Assembly (NCBI GenBank): GCA_963930655.1
Contig: OZ005601.1
Span: 23,250,921-23,314,920 of the forward strand
Length of the DNA: 64,000 bases
DNA from: Myrica gale
Taxonomy: Eukaryota > Streptophyta > Magnoliopsida > Fagales > Myricaceae
Direction: 5' to 3'
The position numbers were made by a program, and so were the translations under genes. A model generated the notes under the pieces. It searched no databases, had not been told where the DNA came from, and saw nothing but the letters and a program-made list of their open reading frames with translations. Below are positions 47,734 to 57,386 of the stretch, in pieces. Within the stretch, counting starts at the first letter, position 1. Each line of letters opens with the position of its first letter.

Positions 47734-48059
47734 AGTTATGATTATATTGAATTAAGTGGATATAATTATAGTTTAAAATTTATTTAAACAATGAGCTACA
47801 ATACTAAGGTTGATAAATTAATATATTTGGGTGCAATTTATTGTAATTAGTAATACCAGCCTGATTAATGTATGTAAAAACATATAGATTTGCTGGCCAT
47901 GTTCTTGATAGTGTACAACCCAAGTGACCTCGTTATTGAAATCCACGTCCAAAACAATGCTCAAATAATCAAATGCTTCAGGAAAATAGAGACATATGCT
48001 TCAAGTAGAGACAAATAGATGTACAGGAAAGTGCATAACTTTTCTTTTTTCATAAGAAT
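47734..48059. other. intergenic DNA, nothing recognised
   Basis: AT-rich, no gene or repeat identified. Confidence 0.5.
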
Positions 48060-48760
48060 ACTTCATTGAAAACGAAAAGAAACCAAACATTGCAAAAGAA
48101 AAAAAAAACGAAACAAAGTTAACTTTTTTTTATAAGCAATAATTAATTGAAAACGAAAAGAAACCAGACATTACAAAAGAAGAAGAAGAAAAAAAGAAAA
48201 AAAAAATCGAAACAAAGCAAAGCAAAGCGAAAAGGAAATAAAACAGCAAAACAAGACAAAACCAAACAGCTAGAGGGTCAGCAAAAAATGTGTCGAATTG
48301 CACATTCCTTTCCATTCGGCGGCTGGGGAGTGTGGAAACCAATTAACAATAACCAAACAAAGCTTTGAATATCCTTGCCTATGTTGTTTCAGTTTCCTTC
48401 TTCTTCTAGGTAGACTCCTACGGAAACAAACTTGCTGGAAGATAAAGGTGCGCTGAACAGTTGAAGAAGAAGATAGAAAATAAAGAGATGAGGCAAAGAA
48501 CGTTATGGGCAACGAAGAAGAGATCCTCAAATTTTAAGATACCCGCGGGTCAAGAATTTGTTTTGGTCAGTTTGTTAACATAAATGGGTCTGTTTGTGAA
48601 CATAAACGGGTTAAAATTTTTAATTGATGTGGCAGCTTGTGAAACCGCTGGATCATTCTGTTTTAATCTTGACTGTTGCTTATAACTGACCATAACAATC
48701 TTGCAAATGACAATAACCGAACCATAAGTTTTCTTGCTCTGCTCGAACCCAATTTTCAGT
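48060..48760 (-). repeat. dispersed repeat family, second copy (inverted)
   Basis: The reverse complement matches about 32.0-32.69 kb, sharing gcaagattgttatggtcagt, cacaagctgccac, caaacaaattcttgac-like and the RKLKQHRQGYSKLCLVI frame (48270-48530 minus). The copies flank about 16 kb in opposite orientation. Confidence 0.65.
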
Positions 48761-48789
48761 TTACGCGGCTAAGTATGACTTCGTCGCCA

Positions 48790-49311
48790 GATTGTCCCTT
48801 TTGTGACTAGTTTTTGGTCAGTTGCATAAAAATTTACATTTGCTAACATTTTCAAGCGGCGCCAGTGAATATGTTTTTTACCTCACAAATTTATATGGTC
48901 GCAAAAGGTTCTATTGCAACCATTTTTCTGCTCTTCGCTAATATTCTTCACATGTAAAATTGCGGCCATTTATATTTTGCCACATATGTCTCTACAAAAA
49001 ATAAATCTAGTTAGTACACATTTAGATGGAAAAGGTCAATTTGCAACCATCTCTTAATTTTATTGCAAAAAGATCATTTTTTTCCGACCATTTGATGTCT
49101 GCCCCTAAAAAAGTACCTTAGCGACCACAATCTCGGTCACTAATGAGATATATATTGTTGCTATTTTTAATCTTCCGACTAATGGGAGCGACGATGTCTT
49201 TCTCGTCCCTAAAAGTTTTATTAGCGACAATTATTGAATTTTTGTCCGTAAAAGTCGACTATTTGCAACACACTCAAATTTTGGTCATTATAACTTGATT
49301 TTCTTGTAGTT
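48790..49311. mobile_element. CACTA-type transposon end, solitary
   Basis: The right edge, gattttcttgtagtt, is the inverse of AACTACAAGAAAATC, close to the CACTACAAGAAAA terminus of plant CACTA (En/Spm) elements. Inward lie repeated sub-terminal motifs in both orientations (gcgacca, ggtcgc, ttgcaacca, tcgtccctaaaa). No matching left end was found, so this is a terminal fragment, and the left limit is approximate. Confidence 0.5.
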
Positions 49312-50183
49312 TAATGCACCCAAAATTCTTGTTAATTTACTTCATTATATTTTATCTTTACGTAAAAAGGAAGAGCGTAATTATGAATTTTATTTCATAC
49401 CCGGTTATATCTAAAGACCAGATAAGATTCACAAATACAAAAAGAAGAACTAACAATATTTATGAGTTTCTCAACGTAAAAAAGATGAGAATAGGGAAGA
49501 GTTCAACTACTTTTAGGGGCAATGTTTGTCTTTTTGGGCAAGGTTTGGGCAAGGTCTGGGCAGTAAGTTTGTTTTCTATTGTGTATTCACAACCTTGTAT
49601 GTTCCATTTCAGTAAGGTCAGAAGTCAAAGGCGAAACTTCATATCCCCTCAACGAGGGTTAGACACAGTGGGCTAACTAGAAAAGGTTACTACACATCAT
49701 GCTGAGTCAAAATCTGGAATCTGGAGAAGTAAAATTTATGTTTACACATCCTTCACATTCTTAAAACTTCACTTGGGTTTGCATTTTAAAAGGAACATCT
49801 TTTTTAGGTCCCAATCCATGCTCGGCAAGTGGCGGCCCCAGGTGAGAAAGATCGTGGGCATTGGATACGAAGGCGTCGTGAAGGTCTACGTTTGGGATGA
49901 CGCTAGTGGTAACATCACGGTAGGGGACGACATTGTTTCTTCTTTGGGACCATATGGACTATACGCGTGGGAATTGGTCACGTGCGACAGACGGAAAAAC
50001 TAGGTCCCAAACGGAATTGAAACGTGACACGTAGATTAAGGTGCTGAGTTGTAACGAGTTGTAGTTTAACGTACGAGATTTTCAAGATTATGGTGTTAGT
50101 TCGTGGGGAGAAACTGTAATTAACCCAAAATTTTAATTAGCAAAGCTCAGCTTGTTAAGACATAAAATACCTCTCATTCCATA
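49312..50183. other. intergenic DNA, nothing recognised
   Basis: Two frames of 120 and 76 codons (49314-49676 and 49773-50003, plus strand) are open. Neither contains a motif I recognise. The second has a non-random look (WRPQVRKIVGIGYEGVVKVY) but no family assignment; it may be a retroelement or gene remnant. Confidence 0.4.
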
Positions 50184-50649
50184 CGGGGCGTTTGTTTGCT
50201 CAAAATTTCGGGCTTCGAAATTTCGAGCAAAACAAACGCAGTTGCTATCCAGACATTTTGAGCAGTATGTGGTCCCATTGCGCCAGACAAACAGAAGCTT
50301 TTCATTTATCTCTGACCAGCACCTGACAGCAGTGCAGCAAAGTAAGAAAAAAAAAAGAAGACGGAAGAGGTGGAAGGGCGCGTCACGAAGAGAGCAAAAA
50401 GGAATGATTGCAAAACAGTAAAACACTCAGCGGAAACAGAAAAAAGCCAACGCATTTGGCAGTTAAAAAAGAAATAAAAATAAAAAACTAACAATGATTG
50501 CAATCATTAGCCTTTATTACTACCTTAAAATTTTAAAATAAAATTATAAAATTATAACATCTTTTCACAAACCCCAAAAAATTTCAAACTTCACAAGATT
50601 CTTAAAATTTTGGGAATATTCTCCAAAATTTCGGCAAACAAACGCCCCC
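50184..50649. mobile_element. MITE with GGGGCGTTTGTTTG termini
   Basis: The left end CGGGGCGTTTGTTTGC pairs with the inverted right end GGGGGCGTTTGTTTGC. Outside are ata and ata, a possible 3-bp duplication. The GGGGCGTTTG style is seen in PIF/Harbinger (Tourist-like) MITEs, but ata is not the usual TTA/TAA target, so the superfamily is open. No coding capacity. Confidence 0.7.
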
Positions 50650-50689
50650 ATAAGATAAGGAATCTAAACCTAAAGCTGATGAATACCCA

Positions 50690-51232
50690 CTTTTTGCGTA
50701 ACATGATATCCCACATCGCCACCAAAGTTTACATTCTTTTTTAAAGCTCCTTTAGCTAATAAAGCCGCCGCCAGATTACCCTCCCTCAATTATGAGATAT
50801 CCAAAAATTAAAAAAAAAATTAAGGAGCAACTCTAGTATTTCATCTTAATAATCCCACATGATATCTCTAATCGCCACCAAAGTTCACATTCTTTCCTAA
50901 AGCTCATTCTTTAGCTAATAAAGCTGCCGCTAGATTACCCTCTCTCAATGTATTATCCAAAAATTAAACCAAATTAGCAACTCTAGTATTTCGTTCCAAT
51001 AATCCTATAAATACTACAATGTACAAGCGCCATTTTTTTAGCCAAGTATCCACCAACTAGAATCACATTCCACTACTAAATTAGCAATCTCCACCATTTT
51101 ACACAAAACTAATTTATCAAACACCAGATGAAGTTCTGCACAATTATTACTACTCATGCTATAATATCGAGCATACCAAAAAATGATATCATTTTTATTG
51201 TTATGAACTACACCACCACCGCCATTCATAGC
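50690..51232 (-). pseudogene. LINE-type RNase H (RVT_3) fragment with internal duplication
   Basis: On the minus strand MNGGGGVVHNNKNDIIFWYA, CAELHLVFDKLVLCK and ANLVVECDS (51229-51040) match the RNase H domain found at the 3' end of plant LINE polyproteins, where D/E/D metal ligands cut RNA-DNA hybrids. The following part, REGNLAAALLAKGALKKN-like, normally present once, occurs twice (about 50.69-50.85 and 50.86-51.01 kb), a tandem duplication of about 165 bp. Stops interrupt it. No reverse transcriptase is seen nearby. Confidence 0.75.
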
Positions 51233-51920
51233 AAGATTACCAAAATTACTTCCATCATAAATTAAGTTTATAAAGATTATTCTTAGGGTTAGGACACAAA
51301 CCTAGTTTTTCAGAATTAAAATAGGAAGATTGAGATCACAGAAAATGCTCTTGTCAATACTTAACAGATGAGAAACCGAATTCAGCTACTGAGAAATATC
51401 GGTAATGATACCCCAAATCACTTGGATAATAGCTATAACATCGAATGTCTCACCTTCTATCGATCCTAACCAGACAACTTGATCTCATTCAGTGCATATC
51501 CATTAACTTAACAATGTAAAACCAATAAACCATTTGAGAATAGGAACGCGGCCCCATATAATCTCTATACTATATACAAATAGTAAGCTAAAATGTACTA
51601 TCCATCTTTGCGTATGCCTTATATCATATATGATCATAAAATGCATTATATTTGAGAAAACCTATGTGATCTTTGGAATAAGACAAGTCAAGATCCCTTT
51701 AATTTCCTAGAATTCCTAGAAGTATTAGGTAGATTTCCTTTAATCTTGATCATGCCACTTAAGTTAATCAACCTCAAGACTAGAAGAAAAGAAAAGGAAG
51801 GACCATTCATTGAACTTCGTAGAACTAAGGAATTGAAGAGTTCACCACTGCCCTGATCACCACTCTCAGCTCTACCTTTGCCTATTGCTTCCATCGCAAC
51901 TGTCAGCTTCTTCCTATTGT
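51233..51920. other. intergenic DNA, nothing recognised
   Basis: No gene recognised. A 99-codon minus-strand frame (51688-51987) crosses into the hAT element and is not convincing. Confidence 0.4.
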
Positions 51921-52696
51921 CAGGGGTGGCTCCAGTTATAGGCAGAATAGTTGATTGCCTAAGGCCCCAAAATTTAAGAGGCCCCAATTCAAAAGTGTCT
52001 TTGATAATAAATTTAAAGAAAATTTAATGTTAAAGCTTAAAAAACTTAATGATTGAAGTGGTCTATTAAGGAACATTAACTTTTCACTTTTGGTGGTATT
52101 TATAAAATCTTTGTTCAACCCTATAAAATCTTAAATAGATATTAATTGTAATTAATTCAAAGAAACCCTATAAAGTCTCCGCCAAATGATTCAATTTCTT
52201 TAATGAAAAGTCCTATAAAATCTCCTTGAGATTAGCTTTTCATATCTAGATTAACATTTTTTTGCCGTGTACACCTAATTTATTTATTTTTTACCATTAG
52301 ATACTGCTGACCGTTTAAGCCTTACTTAACAATTAAAAATCTTAAACCCTCTCTCAACCATTCTATTTTTTATTCTTATCATTTGTATTGAAGTCTTATT
52401 TTAAGTTTGTGTTTGTGTTTATTTTAGTTTCATTATTCTGTTTCATAATAATTTATTGACAATACCTGTTATTGTTGTTTAAGAATGACTATGACACAAG
52501 AAAGATTAAATGAATTAACAATATTACAATTGAAAATGATATATTAACAAATCTAGAATATAACACTTTGATGAGTAATTTTGCATCTCAAAAAGTTAGA
52601 AGAAATATGTTTTCACTAAATTTTATTAATATTTTATTTTATAAATTATTATAAAAATGACTCACTTTGGGTCCAACTACCTTAAAGCTGCCCCTA
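51921..52696 (+). mobile_element. hAT transposon, internally deleted, with transposase C-terminal remnant
   Basis: The left end CAGGGGTGGCTCCAG pairs imperfectly with the inverted right end TAGGGGCAGCTTTAAG. The flanks cctattgt (51913-51920) and tctattgc (52697-52704) agree at 6 of 8. Near the right end (about 52.48-52.61 kb) MTQERLNELTI..., NDILTNLEYNTLM and NFASQKVRRN match the end of the hAT dimerisation domain of plant transposases. At 776 bp almost all the transposase is missing, so it is non-autonomous. Confidence 0.8.
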
Positions 52697-54461
52697 TCTA
52701 TTGCCACCAAGGATTATGGGATTGCCATAAGTTTCCGGTTTTCTGGATAGCTGCTGCAAATGGATATGAGGAGATGAAAAGAAACATGTTGAAATCCACC
52801 TGCAGCCAGTCTACTTCGTCCAGAACATACATCCATTCACAAATATTGCTCAAGGGATTAGGATCTTCGATGTTTGTTAGAGTGCTTTTCTAGTAATTTG
52901 AAACTGTTTGGTTTTGATTGGAAAAAAAAAAAGAATGAAATGGGCTCAATTTACTAAACTGGTTCTTCGAGTGAACCAAAACTCCTTACACAAACTTTGG
53001 GGCTAAATTCTCAAACTGCATTCAGTTACACCTTCAGACAATTTATGGGAGCTAGTGTTCAATCTACTGAAGCTTCCAGATTCTTCTTAAGATCAACAAT
53101 CAAGATTATCTCTGAAACTTTCAATATGTACCATTCCTATTAAAAGACCAGATTTATTCACTATTTACAAAAGTGATGCTAACAATTCTCCCCTTTCATA
53201 AGACCTTGCTGGCAAGGTGAGGGAAACTCAACTCTCTCTCTCTCTTTTCCTTAATTTCAGCTGCATGCTCCCGTAACAAAAAAAAAATTCTTCACCAAAA
53301 CTATATTCTCCAATCATATAAACATTCATTAATTCATTTTCGTGTTGGGCTCTCATTGTTGTGCAACTTTCACTATAACTTCAAGTCATTTTATCTGCTT
53401 TTTTTTTGTGATGAATAGAAACTCAACCCGACAGCCCTACCGAAGTGAAACTCACATAAAAAGTTGGTAAACTTCGAGCTAGTGCAGCCCCCAAGCCACA
53501 CAGCCAAGTAAGTTCTGCTTTACCGTGAGAGTAGCTCCAAGGAATTGTTTACTTCTGGGACAATTTGAATCCTTCACCTCAAGGAAGCACACATTTAGAT
53601 CTCAAGTCTTGAACACCCAAGCCAATCACATGGAGTTCATCTGTTTCTTTTTCTTGTCATCCATTTAATGACTTCATCGTTTTCCTTCAAAGAAACCCCA
53701 ACAAACTTTTGTATGTTCCAATACATGCTCTCCAAAAATATCCACTTTTGTCTTTTCTTCTCCTTCATTTTTTTCCTTCTTACTCTTTCCCTGCCTGGCC
53801 GATCTAGCTTGAAGTCTATCTCCACGTGACAAATTAATAGGTTGAGCTTTTCAATGGAAGTGGCCGATCAGTACCTGGCAAAACAAAATTCTCAGGTAGA
53901 GAAGATTCATCGAAGAATAGGTCTTCAAATTGCATCTAATTTGAAGTAATTTCTCCATCTGAATGTAATTTCTCAGCCACTTCTTTAACATCCTCTTTTA
54001 CTTTCGCTATATTGATAAAAACGATCCATAAGTGTTCCTCATTTGCATCTGTCTCTATTGTTTCTTTTCTGGCTTTGCTCTACGCCTCTGCTGTCTCCAA
54101 CTTCTCCACTAATTTCTTTAGATTGACCAAAATACATTGCATATCTTCTCGCGACTTCGTTCAACTAATTGAGTTTTTCCATAATTTGTAAACATTCTAT
54201 TCTGAAATCCATGGCAGTAACGGTGCCTCTGATCTCAAATTGGGCCCAACCCCTAGCTCGCCCGCGCAGGGCAGACTGAGAATGGTCAATTTCAGTCGAG
54301 ATGGGCGCGGGTGGATTGGGTTCCGGCCCAATCTGAACAGCTCCAGAGGTATTCCCTCGAGATAAGTCAAGTTATAACTGATTTTAACTATTCTACGAGT
54401 CGCGAATTGTTTCTAGTTGCTCGCTAAAAAGTTGTCGAGAATATTAATATCTCCACCACAA
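52697..54461. other. intergenic DNA, nothing firmly recognised
   Basis: No gene recognised. The phrase aacaattctcccctttcata near 53180 resembles junction sequences of some plant retroelements but gives no structure. A 62-codon minus frame (53637-53825, rich in Lys/Arg) has no known motif. Confidence 0.4.
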
Positions 54462-54471
54462 TGTCTATTCC

Positions 54472-54713
54472 GGCCATGGTTATTGTGTGAGTGAGGTTAT
54501 GGTGTGAGTATGTGAGTGGACGGGTGAGATTAGAAGTTGAGAAATCTAATGGCTGAAAAAATGTCACATCATTTAATGAAACCGGGTCGGTTTTGCGGGT
54601 CGGGTTCATTAAATGACGTGACATTTTCTCAGCCATTAGATTTCTCAACTTCTAATCTCATCCGTCCACTCATACACTCACACAATAACCTCAATCACAC
54701 AATAACTTTTGCC
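54472..54713. mobile_element. foldback MITE, Mutator-type, with perfect 10-bp duplication
   Basis: Almost the whole 242 bp is an inverted repeat, with arms of about 110 bp around a GC-rich centre (accgggtcggttttgcgggt). The ends are GGCCATGGTTATTGTGTGA and, inverted, GGCAAAAGTTATTGTGTGA. tgtctattcc occurs exactly at 54462-54471 and 54714-54723. A 9-10 bp duplication with long arms fits Mutator-type MITEs. The short frames read from both arms are by-products of the palindrome. Confidence 0.9.
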
Positions 54714-54723
54714 TGTCTATTCC

Positions 54724-55486
54724 TCTAAGTCTAAACCTTATTCGGGCTAATGGCAAGTGACAACTCGTGAGGAAAAAATTTATATTTCTCAACACATCCA
54801 TCAATATGGATAGGTTCCTAGAATTTGATTTATTCGGCCCACTCCCACGGACATTAGAATATTGAAGAATAACGACATTGACAAAAATATATAGAGATCT
54901 GTTTGAATTACATCATACAATTTGGAGAGAGACCGACAGAATAGGTGAACCTTACATCAATTAATGCACCGTGCAATTCAGGCAGTATGAGCCCTACCAT
55001 GGAATACTCAAAATATTATGTCTATCTCTCTCATAATTGTATGGCGTAATTCGGACATCAAATTTTAGGAAATCCTTATACAATATATATGACACAATTT
55101 GAGATGATTGGTGTACTAAATGTTTTATTAAGCTATGCAACCCAAAAATAAAAAAATGGTTTTAATTATTAAGCTATGCTACGGCGACTAAGCTAAAATA
55201 GTCTTGTTAATTTACTCTTTGTAGACTATTTACTTTTTTCATATCTAAATAAAAATAATTATTTCCTCCAAATGATTGGATTGAATGAGTGAACAAAAAG
55301 GCCATAACATGTCGATTGCATGTTTTTGTCAAAGGTGCGTATCATTATTGTTTAGTGGCTTTAGCATTATTTTCCAAAGACTACAGAGCTTTTCTATTAC
55401 ATAGCTAAGAAGCAAAGCCTACAAAAGCACCAAAAGCAGCCACGACTAACACGACAGGGAAAGCCTCCTGCCACAACAGTCTACTC
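54724..55486. other. 3' flank of the asparaginase gene
   Basis: AT-rich, no gene. The last 100-150 bp probably include the 3' untranslated region of the asparaginase gene. Confidence 0.5.
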
Positions 55487-57265
55487 TTACTCCCAAATAC
55501 CAACCTCCATAAACCCATCCTCCGTAGCAAAGCCTCGGAACATTCCAGTTGTGTTGAACCCACACGCCACTTCCCCTTTGTTCGACACGGCTATGAGCCC
55601 CGCCTGCCCTTCATCCAGCCGTTCCTTAATCACATAGTCCACAGCCTCCTGAAGGTCCAGGCCCCTGTACTCCATCACGGCGGCCACCTCCCGAGCCAGG
55701 GTCCCCCTGATGATGGCCTCCCCTTCTCCTGTGCACGATACCCCGCAGATATTACACGCGTAGGTCCCAGCGCCGATCAGAGGCGAGTCCCCAATGCGAC
55801 CGCTCATCTTGTTCATGAGCCCCCCGGTTGACGTGGCGGCGGAGCACCGGCCCTGGCCGTCCACCACCACGCACCCAACTGTCTCCGGCGCGTACACGCT
55901 GATGGGAAGCCCGTTCATCTGGAGGGGACTCTCCACCCCAGCGCTGCATGGCTCCAGTCCTGCGGCTGGGATCCTGTAATCGAACTGCTCCAACATAATC
56001 GGGAAAGTCAGTGGATATTCGCGCCGAAGCACCAGGCGAGCTAAAAGTTCATAATTTATTATTTATTATTTTTCCTGATACGAAGGAAATTAAGAAGAGA
56101 GATTCAGCGTACCACTATCGAGTTGGCTTCCTTTGCCAATTTCAGCATTCCCAGATTTTCTTCCGTGATGAAATATTCATTGTCCACAACCTCCACGCCC
56201 TACAAAAATACACCACCCATTTATTAAAAAAATATTACCAGAAAACACATTTCCTTTTTCGATATAAATAAATAAAGATTCTACCAAGACACGTAGGACA
56301 AATTGAACTAAACAATTCAAAAAAAGCACGTGGGACTAAGTGGGAAGCGGACGGGTGGTGAAAATCTTCCTACACGTGACGTGAAAAAGCAGAGGCCGAC
56401 GGAGTTCGAAAAGTAAAATCTTAAAATCAGACCTGTTGCCTGGCGAATTCTTCGGCGCCGGAGAAGGCGAGGTAGGAGTGGGGAGATTTGTCCATGATGA
56501 GTCGTGCGAGAGAGACTGGATTTTTTACTGTGGTCAAGCCCGATACGGCGCCGCACCTTCGCCCAGGCCCATCCATGATACTCGCTTCCATCTCCGCGGT
56601 TCCTTTTGCCGTCAGGGCAGATCCACGGCCGGAATTGAAGAGAGGATCGGATTCAAGCTCTCTAACCTGTATGACACAAAACCAATAGCCAAATGGGTCA
56701 ACTATCTTTACAATGAAAAAATCAAACATGCAGCGCCATTTGGCATATCATGAGCCTTCTTGGACAAGACGCAGACGGAGTAGTTCGACAATGGGAGAAG
56801 TGGGTATCCGTTGGACTTTCCCCCACATTTTCTTGGCACTTATTTGTTTTCTTAGAAAATAAATTGGACATGATCATGGAGTTGGAGTGACAGTTGCAAC
56901 ACAATTAGATTCCAACTTTTCTTTTATGTCCGTTTCTGTAACCCATATTTCCTTCTTTGTGGTGTTATGTGAAGACCAATGCTACGGAACTACGAAAATA
57001 ATATAACTTGTAGCACAAACAAGGCTTCCTTTGCGGAAAGAAACAAAACTGAAAAAAAGAGCAAGTATTAAAAAGCAAACGAGCTACGTAGAGGGAGACG
57101 TACAACAAGTTCGACGACATCAATGGCAGAGCAGTTGGAGCGAAGAGCGGAGATACCAAGATTGAGGCAGCGAGTAAGGAGTAGTTTGGCCTCCTCTTGA
57201 CGCTGTTGTGGGAGGTTTGGGTCCACACCAGCGCCTCCATGCACCGCTATTGCCCACCTTCCCAT
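55487..57265 (-). CDS. plant-type isoaspartyl peptidase/L-asparaginase, four exons, intact
   Basis: Ntn-hydrolase that cleaves L-asparagine to aspartate and ammonia and hydrolyses beta-aspartyl dipeptides, releasing nitrogen in sink tissues; plant homologue of lupin LlA and Arabidopsis At5g08100. Exons: 57265-57104 (54 codons, [19 protein letters not shown]), 56666-56433 (78 codons, [21 protein letters not shown]), 56199-56113 (29 codons) and 55984-55487 (165 codons, TAA stop). All junctions are phase 0 with GT...AG. The 326 residues match the family length. Thr196, in PETVGC, is the expected nucleophile after autocleavage into alpha and beta subunits; [19 protein letters not shown] and GAGTYA, the substrate-site region, are intact, as is the C-terminal [11 protein letters not shown]. 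No stop or frameshift is seen. The ATG at 57265 is preceded by a (CT)n leader and, further up, a double hairpin. Introns are 437, 233 and 128 bp. Confidence 0.95.
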
Positions 57266-57290
57266 ATCTCTCTCTCTCTCTCTCTCTGTC
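57266..57290 (-). repeat. CT/GA microsatellite in the asparaginase leader
   Basis: An (AG)n run on the gene's sense strand lies directly before the start codon, common in plant 5' untranslated regions. Confidence 0.8.
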
Positions 57291-57313
57291 GCTGGCTAGC
57301 TCTATCTCGAGAA

Positions 57314-57386
57314 CGGATTCCCTCCGAAGGGAATCCGTCCGGATGCCCGAATGGAGGCAATCCAGCCCTCCATTCGGGCATCCGGA
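57314..57386. repeat. pair of perfect hairpins upstream of the asparaginase gene
   Basis: Hairpin 1 (57314-57337) has a 10-bp stem, cggattccct/agggaatccg, with a 4-nt loop. Hairpin 2 (57338-57386) has a perfect 20-bp stem, tccggatgcccgaatggagg, with its complement at 57367-57386 and a 9-nt loop. They abut without a gap. The sequence after hairpin 2 (ggattc) also echoes the start of hairpin 1. They lie about 50-120 bp upstream of the start codon. Confidence 0.95.

Noticed and set aside
54424-54728. Two similar frames beginning MRNLMAEKMS on opposite strands
   Set aside because: They are the two arms of the foldback MITE read from either strand, not a duplicated gene.
55752-55949. Arg/Gly-rich minus-strand frame and the plus-strand frame at 55794-55979
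   Set aside because: Both are shadows of asparaginase exon 4, which has high GC content.
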